A stretch of DNA of 64,000 nucleotides from Thalassobaculum litoreum DSM 18839 (GTDB taxonomy: Bacteria; Pseudomonadota; Alphaproteobacteria; Thalassobaculales; Thalassobaculaceae). Location of the stretch: positions 124,001 to 188,000 of the forward strand of contig NZ_FNBW01000007.1 of assembly GCF_900102465.1 (NCBI RefSeq). The letters run 5' to 3'. Below the pieces are notes generated by a model. It searched no databases and had not been told where the DNA came from. It saw only the letters and a list, made by a program, of their open reading frames with translations. A program made the translations under genes and the position numbers. Positions 55,451 to 63,072 of this stretch are shown one piece after another (the stretch's first letter is position 1; every line of letters begins with the position of its first letter).

Positions 55451-56797
55451 ATGTCGCGTCGCATCGCTCGGTTGGTCGCCGGCTTCAGCGCACTTCTGTG
55501 CGTGGCCGGGCCGGCATGGGCGCTTGATGCGGGGCGGATCGGCGGGGAACGGATCGGCGGACCGTCCTTGCCGGTGGAGACCGAGCCGGCGCACCGGACC
55601 GCGGCGGTCGAGAACCGCGACGCCATCGCGGTGATCATCGGCAATCGGCGCTATGCGAACGGCCTGCCCGAAGTCCTGTATGCCGAGAACGACGCCCTGG
55701 CGGCCCGCCGGCTGGCGACCGAGGTGCTCGGCTACCGCGCCGGCAACATCATCGATCTGCGCAACGCCTCCCAGGCCGAGATGCTCTCCGTCTTCGGCAA
55801 CGCCGCCGACCATCGCGGCAAGCTCTGGGCCTGGGTGAAGTCGGGCGTGTCCGACGTGTTCGTCTACTACTCCGGCCACGGCGTGCCGGGACTGAGGGAC
55901 AAGCGCGGCTATCTGCTGCCGGTCGATGCCGACCCGGCCACGCCGGAGATCAACGGGTATTCCCTCGATCTGCTGCTGGCCAACCTGTCGCGGCTGGAGG
56001 CGCGCTCCACGCTGGTGATGCTGGACGCCTGCTTCTCGGGCAATTCGGCCGCCGGCTGGCTGCTGCGCTCGGCCTCTCCGGTCTATATCCGCACCGAAGC
56101 CCCGGCCGATCCCACCGGATTGTCGGTGATCAGCGCGGCCCAAGGCGATCAGGTGGCGAGCTGGGACCAGGAACGGCGGCTGGGACTGTTCACCCGACAC
56201 GTGATGGACGCGCTGTTCGACGGAGCGGCCGACCGGGGACGCGGGGGGAACGGCGACGGTGCGGTCACCCTGGGCGAGGTCGAGACCTATCTCGATGACG
56301 AGCTGAGCTATGCCGCCCGGCGGCTGTACCGCCGGGTGCAGAACGCCAGCGTGCTGGGCGATCCGAAGACCGTGCTGGTGCCGGATGTGCGCCGACGGGC
56401 ACCGCCGGCACCGCTGGCGCAACCTGTGCTGGGGGCCTCACCGCAGAGGACGCCTCCGGCCGGGGTCCCATCCGGCCGGTATCCCGCCCTCGGGCCGTCG
56501 ATCGCCGATGCCCAGCTGTTCCTGCAGACCCATTGGGACGATGTGCGCCGGACCATCGAGAGCTACTACCTGCGCCAGGGGACCGTCTGGGATCAGCGGG
56601 GCAACCCACCTCAGGTCGAGTTCGCCGAGCGCATGAAGGAGATCAGCGAGCGGCGGGTGGTCAAGGTGGCCGGCAATACCTTCGACCTGGAGATCCGCTA
56701 CCGCTGGCAGGGCGGCGGAGTGTCTGACATCGCCGAGGCGGTGATGCGGATCGCCGTCGCCCCGGATGCGCTGGCGGTGGAGAAGATGTGGCGATGA
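55451..56797 (+). CDS. Exported caspase-like protease (peptidase C14, orthocaspase)
   Basis: A 448-residue protein with a signal peptide (cleavage near PAWA, residue 24), so it acts in the periplasm or outer envelope. The caspase fold starts at about residue 57 (IAVIIGNRRYAN). The catalytic dyad is intact: His143 in YYSGHG and Cys194 in LDACFSG. A calcium-loop-like GNGDGAVTLGEVETYL follows near 267-282. After a Pro-rich linker (about 315-350) comes an unrecognised C-terminal domain. The ATG at 55451 is chosen because it begins the signal peptide. It overlaps the DUF4384 gene by 4 bp. Function in the cell is unknown. Confidence 0.85.
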   Translation: MSRRIARLVAGFSALLCVAGPAWALDAGRIGGERIGGPSLPVETEPAHRTAAVENRDAIAVIIGNRRYANGLPEVLYAENDALAARRLATEVLGYRAGNIIDLRNASQAEMLSVFGNAADHRGKLWAWVKSGVSDVFVYYSGHGVPGLRDKRGYLLPVDADPATPEINGYSLDLLLANLSRLEARSTLVMLDACFSGNSAAGWLLRSASPVYIRTEAPADPTGLSVISAAQGDQVASWDQERRLGLFTRHVMDALFDGAADRGRGGNGDGAVTLGEVETYLDDELSYAARRLYRRVQNASVLGDPKTVLVPDVRRRAPPAPLAQPVLGASPQRTPPAGVPSGRYPALGPSIADAQLFLQTHWDDVRRTIESYYLRQGTVWDQRGNPPQVEFAERMKEISERRVVKVAGNTFDLEIRYRWQGGGVSDIAEAVMRIAVAPDALAVEKMWR

Positions 56798-58413
56798 CCG
56801 TCCTCGCCCGGGTGATGCTGCTGCTGATCGCCTTGACCCTGCTCAGTGCGCCGGCCGTCGCGGGGGATGACTGGACGCGGTCGCTGACCGAGCCGGCGTT
56901 GCGCCTGTGGGCCCCGGTGCCGGAGGGCGCGCGGATCGCCCTGCATCCGCTCGATCCCGACGAGAGTGGCCTACCGGCGACCCTGCTGATCCGGGTCGAG
57001 CGGGCGCTCACCGCCGCGTTGCTGGACACCGCACCGGCGGCGTCGAGTGTGTTGACCCGGCGCGACCTGCCGGCGGTCTGGGAGGAGGCTGAGAGCTTCG
57101 CCGACGGGCCGCCCAGAGACCTGCTGGCGGCCGCGGCGGTGGACGCCTTGGTCGTGCTGATGGTGTCGGAGCAGAGCGACGGCGTCTCGGTGGCGTCGAC
57201 CCTGATCGGCGTGCAGGACGGCGCGCTGGGGGAGGTCCTGGCGACGATGCCGCCGATCCCGCTGGCCGCGGATCTCGAACGCGCCGATGTTGTTCAGGCG
57301 CGCACCGGCGCCCGTCGGCTCGGCGTGGCGCTGGCGGAGACGCTGCGGCTGGCGGCCGATCCGGCCTCGGCGGTCGCGGCCCGGATCGAGCGCCGCGGCC
57401 GGTACAGCCCCGCCGCCGACTGGTTCGCCGCGATGGTGGCGGAACACCTGGTCCAGCGCCTGGCGACCCCGCCGCTCTACGTCGCGCGCCCCTTGAGCCG
57501 GCTTGGCGAGGCCCCGCCCGCGCGGATCGTGCGCCTGGAACTCGACCTGTGGGATCAGGGCGCGCGGGTCGACGTCCAGGCGCGGGCGGCGCTGGGTGCG
57601 GCGGAGGCGCACGGCACGGCGCGCATTGCGCTGACTTCCATTCCGAACGGCTTTCTGCCGCTGACCCGCGATGGTGGGCGGGTCGGGCAGGGGCTGTACC
57701 GGGCGGTCGGCGCCTATTTGCCGGCGCAGCGCACCGATCCGCGCGAGGTCCGGTTCGCCGCCCGCGTGCTCGCCCGGGCGGCGCTGGTCGAGGATGGGCT
57801 CGGGACCGGCGGGGGCCGCCAGACCGGCGGAACCGCCCAGGACGTCGCCGCGGCCATGCGCAGCATCGAGCGGGGCGTGCCCCATGAGGAGATCTGGCGC
57901 GACCGCTCGGCGGCGGGCGCGGAGGTCCAGGAACTGGCCGGCCGTGTGGCCCGCGTCGGCGGCGGCGACGCGCCACTTCTGGACGCGACGGTCGACGGGG
58001 CGCTCTATCGGCCGGGCGAGCCGCTGCGGGCCCGTGTGATGGTGCGCGGCGGTCGGGCCTACATTGCCGCCTATGCCTGGCAGGCCGACGACACGGTGGT
58101 TCGGATCGCCCCGCAAGGCCGCGGGGCCAGGCTGCTGGAGGCGGAAAGGCGGGCCGATCTGCCCGGTCCGGACGATGCCCAGGTCACCGCAGCGCCCCTG
58201 CCGGGATCACAGGAAACGGTCGAGGCGCTTCTCGTGGTGGCCAGCGCCGTGCCTTTCGCCGCGGATGCGCTGGCGCCGGCGGCCGGGCCGACGCCGGAGG
58301 GCAGCCTGGATATTGCGGTGCAGATGAGCGCGTTTCTCGATGCCCTCGCTGCGCTGGATCTGAGCCGGGTCAGCCTGGCGGTGCTGCCCTATCGCACCCG
58401 GTCCGGCGAGTGA
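56794..58413 (+). CDS. Exported DUF4384 protein with CsgG/TolB-like N-terminus
   Basis: A 539-residue protein with a signal peptide (MLLLIALTLLSAPAVAGDD). Residues 40-170 look like the CsgG/TolB-N/FlgT fold: ARIALHPLDPDESGLPATLL, then an L-rich helix, LTRRDLPAVWEEAESF, and ALVVLMVSE. The C-terminal part (YRPGEPLRARVMVRGGRAYI, then AYAWQADDTVVRIAP) is a DUF4384 domain, often found with caspase-like and other peptidase proteins. No enzyme motif is seen. Start is ATG 56794 overlapping the caspase stop. It is probably a periplasmic adaptor for the protease. Confidence 0.75.
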   Translation: MTVLARVMLLLIALTLLSAPAVAGDDWTRSLTEPALRLWAPVPEGARIALHPLDPDESGLPATLLIRVERALTAALLDTAPAASSVLTRRDLPAVWEEAESFADGPPRDLLAAAAVDALVVLMVSEQSDGVSVASTLIGVQDGALGEVLATMPPIPLAADLERADVVQARTGARRLGVALAETLRLAADPASAVAARIERRGRYSPAADWFAAMVAEHLVQRLATPPLYVARPLSRLGEAPPARIVRLELDLWDQGARVDVQARAALGAAEAHGTARIALTSIPNGFLPLTRDGGRVGQGLYRAVGAYLPAQRTDPREVRFAARVLARAALVEDGLGTGGGRQTGGTAQDVAAAMRSIERGVPHEEIWRDRSAAGAEVQELAGRVARVGGGDAPLLDATVDGALYRPGEPLRARVMVRGGRAYIAAYAWQADDTVVRIAPQGRGARLLEAERRADLPGPDDAQVTAAPLPGSQETVEALLVVASAVPFAADALAPAAGPTPEGSLDIAVQMSAFLDALAALDLSRVSLAVLPYRTRSGE

Positions 58414-58527
58414 GTGTCGGGGGAGCGGCACGCCGATGTGACGAAAACCGCCCTCGGCCTTCCATGGCTCCATCGAGAGCCGCGCCCCGTCCGCTGGATG
58501 GGCCAGGGAGGCCGGGAGGGCGATGCG

Positions 58528-59496
58528 ATGAGGAAGGTGGTGGCGATGGTCAGCCGGGCGGTGGCACTGGTATTCGCGAGCGGCATGCTGATCTCCTGCG
58601 CCTCCGCGGCGACCCGCGGCCATGCCCAGGAACCCGGACGCTCGCATGCAAGCGGGCCGGTGACGGTCCTGGTTGTCGGGGAAGACGGCCACGAGAACCT
58701 GGTTCCGCGCTCCGATCCTGCGTTCCGCCGGGTGGTTTCCGAGCTGCAGGCGGCGCTGGACCGCCGCGGGTTCCGGGTGGTCGACGAGGAGGCGATCGCC
58801 GCCGATCTCGGCTGGGCGGCGCGGCCCTACCGCAACAAGGTGGATGTGCTGGAAGCGGCCAAGCTGGCCGATGGCGCCGACCGCGCCTCCGCGCGGGTGC
58901 AGGCCGCCGTCCTGTTCCGGATCGAGAGCACCTATCGCGACCTCCGCTACGCCACGCGGATCGACCTCCATCTGTCCGGCGAGGTCTTCGATACCCGAAG
59001 CAACCGCTTCCTGGGAGCCTTCGATCTGCCGACCGAGACGGTGACCACCACCGGCCGCTGTCTCACCGCCGCCTGCGCCTCGGATGCGGTCGGTACCAGG
59101 GCCCGCGATCTGGCGAGCGAACTGGGGGCGGTGTTGGCCCGCAAGCTCGCGGCCCTGGCGCCCCCGGAAGAGACCGTGACGGCGGGGGGGCGGGCGTTGG
59201 AAACGGTCTACACCGTGACCTTGCGCAATCTCTCGACGGAAGACGCTCTGTCCATCATCGGCGTCATGTCGGACGGGTTCCCGGGATTTCGCAGCTACGG
59301 CCTGCTGCGCAGCGGGACGGCGTTGCGGCGCTACGAATACGTGACCACGGCGAGCGCCCGCGAGGTCGAGCGCTGGCTGACCCTGCTGCTGGTCGATATG
59401 GGCCTCGACCCGCAGCGCGAGACCGTGCTGAGCGTGCGCGGCGGCGACATCCGGATCGAGCGGGTGCTGCCCGCCCCTGCCGCCGGCCCGGACTGA
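58528..59496 (+). CDS. Lipoprotein with CsgG/TolB-like domain, unrecognised
   Basis: A 322-residue protein with a lipoprotein signal (MLISC, lipid-modified Cys24), so it should sit in the outer or inner membrane facing the periplasm. The body resembles the CsgG/TolB-N type: VTVLVVGEDGHENLV, RRGFRVVDEEAIAADLG, AAVLFRIES, and a strand ending in GEVFDTRSNRFLGAFDLP. The last 100 residues form a second unit starting YTVTLRNLSTEDALSIIG. I chose the ATG at 58528 because GGGAGGG precedes it and the lipobox then fits. A GTG at 58414 would add 38 residues. No known gene name. Confidence 0.6.
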   Translation: MRKVVAMVSRAVALVFASGMLISCASAATRGHAQEPGRSHASGPVTVLVVGEDGHENLVPRSDPAFRRVVSELQAALDRRGFRVVDEEAIAADLGWAARPYRNKVDVLEAAKLADGADRASARVQAAVLFRIESTYRDLRYATRIDLHLSGEVFDTRSNRFLGAFDLPTETVTTTGRCLTAACASDAVGTRARDLASELGAVLARKLAALAPPEETVTAGGRALETVYTVTLRNLSTEDALSIIGVMSDGFPGFRSYGLLRSGTALRRYEYVTTASAREVERWLTLLLVDMGLDPQRETVLSVRGGDIRIERVLPAPAAGPD

Positions 59497-59522
59497 CGGA
59501 ACCCGGTCTGCGGCCTGGCCAA

Positions 59523-59567
59523 AAATCGCCCTGGCAGAAATCGCCCTGTCCGATAACCGCCCTGGCC
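59523..59567 (+). repeat. Three imperfect 15-bp tandem copies
   Basis: Copies at 59523, 59538 and 59553 share an AAATCGCCCTG-type core. They lie in the 108-bp gap between the lipoprotein gene and the next gene. Function unknown. Confidence 0.6.
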
Positions 59568-59604
59568 GTTCCATGGACCGGAATGACCGATCGAAGGGGC
59601 CCCC

Positions 59605-60012
59605 GTGGACGACAGAGCTGTCAGCGATGCCATGACCGAGATCGGCCTTGCGCTGGCCATGGCCTTCTTCTGCCTGCTCGTCCTGGTGCTGATCTCTGTC
59701 GGTCCTCCGGACGGCGCGCCGGTCGCTGGCCCCGAAGCGCCGCGTCTGCAGACCGCTGCTCGGTGGGAGGGCCAGGGGCGTCCGGTGGGCGCGGACGAGC
59801 GGCTGGTGCTGTTCCACGGTGGCCGGTTCCTCGACCGCAAGGGGGGCGCCGTCGATCCGGCCGCGGTTGCGGGGGCGGTGGTACTCGCCGTCGATCCCGG
59901 GCTGCCGCTCGAGCGGGTTCTTGCGGCCCGGGCCCAATTCGCGGGCGGGGTTGTCGTCACGCCCCTCGATGCCGACTGGCTGAACCATCTGTCACGGGGA
60001 GTGTCGAAATGA
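59605..60012 (+). CDS. Single-pass membrane protein, unrecognised
   Basis: A 135-residue protein with a short acidic N-terminus (MDDRAVSDAMTEIG), one transmembrane helix at 13-33 (LALAMAFFCLLVLVLISVG) and a periplasmic domain of about 100 residues. The topology resembles ExbD/TolR-like proteins, but the second half (AGAVVLAVDPGLPLERVLAA) is not clearly an ExbD domain. GTG start at 59605 after GAAGGGG. It overlaps the transglycosylase gene by 4 bp (ATGA), so the two are translated together. Confidence 0.6.
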   Translation: MDDRAVSDAMTEIGLALAMAFFCLLVLVLISVGPPDGAPVAGPEAPRLQTAARWEGQGRPVGADERLVLFHGGRFLDRKGGAVDPAAVAGAVVLAVDPGLPLERVLAARAQFAGGVVVTPLDADWLNHLSRGVSK

Positions 60013-60761
60013 AGTCCATCGTTCTTGTACTGGCGGTGTGTGCCGTTGTGGCAATCGGCACTGCGCCGGCGGCAGCCCGCAGCGAGGCCGCATCCCGCGA
60101 GGAGGTGCAGCGCATGGTGGTGCAGGAGGCGCAGCGCAGCGCGCGAGTGCCGGCCTCCCTGGCGCTCGCGGTGGCGGAGGCGGAATCCGATTTCGTCGCC
60201 GACGCGGTCAGTTCCGCCGGCGCGCGCGGCGTCATGCAGATCATGCCGGCCACCGCCCGTGGAGAGTTCGGCGTGGCGGCCGATGACCTGTGGAACCCGC
60301 GTCTGAACATACAGCTCGGCGTGGCCTTCCTGCAGTCGCTGATCGAGCGGTACGACGGCCGCTGGGACCTTGCCCTGTCCCACTACAATGGCGGCTCCCG
60401 CGTGGGGAGCGGGCGGGCCGCCCGGGTGATCCCGGCGACCCGCGCCTATGTCGACAAGGTGCTGGCCGCCGAGCGGCGCTATGCCCGCGACGCCACGGCG
60501 ATCGCACTGGCCGACCGCGTCGCCGAGGCCAATGCCGGCCTGGAGAGACGCGCGACGCGGCAGGCGGAGGCGGCGCGCATCGAGCGACCGGACGCGGACC
60601 GCTCCGACCTGCGCCGGCGTTTCATGGTCCTTGCGGACGCGGCTCTCGCGGCGGCCGGCGGGCGCGACCGGCAGCGCGGCGATGCCATCGGCGCCGGGGC
60701 GTTGCTGGACCGGATCGCCGACCGCAAGGCCCGATTCCGCGTTCTGCTGGGCGATGGTTGA
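60009..60761 (+). CDS. Lytic transglycosylase, SLT domain
   Basis: A 250-residue exported enzyme that cleaves the glycan chain of peptidoglycan. The signal peptide spans residues 1-23. The SLT domain includes the catalytic Glu59 in AEAESDF, the GARGVMQIMPATA block and the ALSHYNGGS block. The C-terminal 110 residues are Arg/Ala-rich and helical, not part of the SLT fold. Dedicated transglycosylases of this size often accompany envelope-spanning machines, opening a hole in the wall. The ATG lies in the overlap with the preceding membrane-protein gene; the longer open frame upstream is not coding. Confidence 0.85.
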   Translation: MKSIVLVLAVCAVVAIGTAPAAARSEAASREEVQRMVVQEAQRSARVPASLALAVAEAESDFVADAVSSAGARGVMQIMPATARGEFGVAADDLWNPRLNIQLGVAFLQSLIERYDGRWDLALSHYNGGSRVGSGRAARVIPATRAYVDKVLAAERRYARDATAIALADRVAEANAGLERRATRQAEAARIERPDADRSDLRRRFMVLADAALAAAGGRDRQRGDAIGAGALLDRIADRKARFRVLLGDG

Positions 60762-60859
60762 GAAAATTGGCGGGCCTGATGCCAATGCGTGCAATGTCCG
60801 ATGGTCTTGATTACAGTTCCAGTCCCGGCTCCCGCCCAAGCTGTGTTCAGGACCCCGGA

Positions 60860-62500
60860 ATGGACGGCATCTCCACCGAACGCGCGTTGCTCGCAGGCTC
60901 GATCAGCCCGGCGCTTGAGGCGGCCTTCCGGACCGTCGCCGACGCCGATCTGGGAGGCGGTCCGAAATACGCGCCGACCGTGATGCGCGCCCTGTCCCGC
61001 ACGGTCGCCGCCCGCGCCTACGGCAAGCCGATGCTGGAGCTCTGCCATCTGCTGCGGGTGGCCGACGCGGTGGGGGGGCGGCACGGCTGGCCGGCGCTGT
61101 TCTTCGGGGTGCAGGTCGCCCGCGGCCCGGCGTTTCGGGCGCTGATTCAGGAAGGTGGCCGGCACTGTGACGCTTTCGATCAGGACTTCCGGCTGGAGAG
61201 CAACGGTGTCACGATCGCTTATCCCGACGCGCCTTTCACCGTGAGCTATGGGCGGATGGGCTTTCTGGCCGCCCTGCTGGAACTCATGGTCACCGCCCTT
61301 GGCTACCGGGCGGTCGATGCTGAGATCCGTGCCTGGCTCGACGCCCCCTTCGAGGCCCAGCGCGCCGCCACCCACGCCAACGCCCTGTCGCGGCTGTTCT
61401 ATGACCATCTCAGGGAGCACCTTTCCACCGCGCAGAGCCTGCGGGTCTTCGCCCGGCTGATCGCGTTTCTGGAAGCGAGCCGCGGATCCGGCTTCGGCAT
61501 CGACGACCTCGATGACCGCGCGGTGATGGACTACTGGTACGGAACGGTCACCGCCGGCGACGACGAGGCGACGGAGCTGCGGGGCTTCCGCATGGTGACC
61601 GAACGGGTCGGCATGCTGCGAACCGCCCTACAGGCCGCTTTCGAGCGCCACGCCATCGACACCGCCCGGTCGGTCGGCCCCGACCGTGAGGCTGGGGAGG
61701 CCGATCCCGGCACGGTGCTGGCGCTGCTGGAGGTGCATGACGAGGAAGCCGACGAGCTCCGCGCGCTGCAGAGCGAGCCGGCGGCGGCGGTCAAGTTCCT
61801 GACCCGACGGGAGGTCGGCGAGCTCGACCTGATCGCCCGGCTCGGATCCCATGCCGGGGTGCTGGCGGTGTCGGTCCTGCGTGCGGCGACCTTCGGCGCG
61901 GTCCAGTCCCGCCTTAGTCAGGCGCTGCGCCGCCACGCGCCGCAGGCCGAGGTGACCGGCCTGATCGACCTGCGGGAGTGCGAATCCTACGACCAGCGGC
62001 TCGGCCAGTGGCGCGGCCTGGAGGGGCGGCTCGAACGCATGGCCCTGGCCGCCCTCGCGGTCCTGGTGGAGGCGGATCGGGCGGAAGCGGCGCTGGAGGT
62101 GCTGGCCCGGCTACCGGCGGCCGACCTGAGCGGCCTGCGCGACCGGCTGCCCAGCGAGGCGGACGGATCGAATGTCATCGCGTTGCGGCCCGGCGGTGTG
62201 GTCGGCATGGTGGCCGCCCTGGCCGACCCAAAGGTCGTCGGCCCGGAGGTCGCCGGTCTGATCGGCGATGCCCGCAAGGCGCTGCGCGGCGTCGGGCGGT
62301 CCGGCTTCGGCCCCGAGGACCGACGGTCGGCCACGGCGGTGAACGGCATGGCGGCCGGTGCGCCCCTGGTGCGTCGTCTGCTGGTGCGGCTGCAGCATGT
62401 CCGTACCGCCGCCGAAGGCCGGCTGTCCGACGACACGTTCGCGCAGGATACGGTCCGGTTCCGCACCGGCTTCCGGGCGCTCTACGGCGGTACCGCATGA
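60860..62500 (+). CDS. Large unrecognised protein of the caspase gene set
   Basis: A 546-residue protein that I cannot assign. It lacks a signal peptide and has no clear transmembrane segment, so is probably cytoplasmic. It appears mostly alpha-helical and rich in Leu, Ala, Arg and Glu, with helices such as EAAFRTVADADLG and LERMALAALAVLVEADRAE. No P-loop, DxD or protease motif was found. The ATG at 60860 is my choice; ATGs at 60785 or 60794 in the same frame would extend it by about 25 residues, and no site has a strong ribosome signal. Its stop overlaps the next gene. Confidence 0.6.
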   Translation: MDGISTERALLAGSISPALEAAFRTVADADLGGGPKYAPTVMRALSRTVAARAYGKPMLELCHLLRVADAVGGRHGWPALFFGVQVARGPAFRALIQEGGRHCDAFDQDFRLESNGVTIAYPDAPFTVSYGRMGFLAALLELMVTALGYRAVDAEIRAWLDAPFEAQRAATHANALSRLFYDHLREHLSTAQSLRVFARLIAFLEASRGSGFGIDDLDDRAVMDYWYGTVTAGDDEATELRGFRMVTERVGMLRTALQAAFERHAIDTARSVGPDREAGEADPGTVLALLEVHDEEADELRALQSEPAAAVKFLTRREVGELDLIARLGSHAGVLAVSVLRAATFGAVQSRLSQALRRHAPQAEVTGLIDLRECESYDQRLGQWRGLEGRLERMALAALAVLVEADRAEAALEVLARLPAADLSGLRDRLPSEADGSNVIALRPGGVVGMVAALADPKVVGPEVAGLIGDARKALRGVGRSGFGPEDRRSATAVNGMAAGAPLVRRLLVRLQHVRTAAEGRLSDDTFAQDTVRFRTGFRALYGGTA

Positions 62501-63012
62501 CCGACCGGTGGCGGGATCTGGAGGACGACGGGCGCCGGACGGCCGAGACGATCTTCTCGGCCCTGGATGTGGCGCGGGGCCTGACGGATTGCCGTGCTCC
62601 GTCCCGGCCGTCGGTCTCGGCCATCTGGTCGGCTCTGGCGACCGGCCGCGCCCTGCCGGGCGGGATCGTGCCCGACGCTGATCTGGACGCCCTGCTGGCC
62701 GATGCGGCCTCCGTGGCCTTCCCCCGGCAGGCGGCGGCGGCAACCCCGCAAGACGGCATCGACCGCCACGCCGACGGCGCCCGTCTACGGGTCGTCCCGT
62801 CCCTGGGCGCGCCCGGCCAGAGCTATCTCGCCATATCCTTCGACGACCCCACGGCGACGGCGTCGCGCCTGATCGCGGTCGGCGACGGGGCGGAACCGCT
62901 GGTATTCGCCCTGCCGCCGCCGGTCGACGGCATGGTCCAGATACTCGTCGACAACTCGGATCCGATCCTGGTCGCTTTGGCGGATGCGGATGCCCGGCTC
63001 TACCTCGTGTGA
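62497..63012 (+). CDS. Unrecognised 171-residue protein of the caspase gene set
   Basis: A soluble protein with no signal peptide. The N-terminal half is helical and acidic (MTDRWRDLEDDGRRTAETIF). The C-terminal half looks beta-rich, with SYLAISFDDPTATASRLIAV and the VQILVDNSDPILVALADADA segment. No family or active-site motif is recognised. The ATGA overlap with the 546-residue gene suggests the two proteins are made together and may form a complex. Followed by the Lon-like gene 60 bp downstream. Confidence 0.6.
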   Translation: MTDRWRDLEDDGRRTAETIFSALDVARGLTDCRAPSRPSVSAIWSALATGRALPGGIVPDADLDALLADAASVAFPRQAAAATPQDGIDRHADGARLRVVPSLGAPGQSYLAISFDDPTATASRLIAVGDGAEPLVFALPPPVDGMVQILVDNSDPILVALADADARLYLV

Positions 63013-63072
63013 CCGTTGGACGGCGCCGGTCGCGCGCCGACCCGGTACGCGCCTGGCGCGGAGTCCGGGGAC

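Noticed and set aside
59605-60012. ExbD/TolR assignment for the single-pass protein
   Set aside because: Topology fits but the periplasmic part lacks convincing ExbD sequence blocks and no ExbB/TolQ partner is adjacent in the window.
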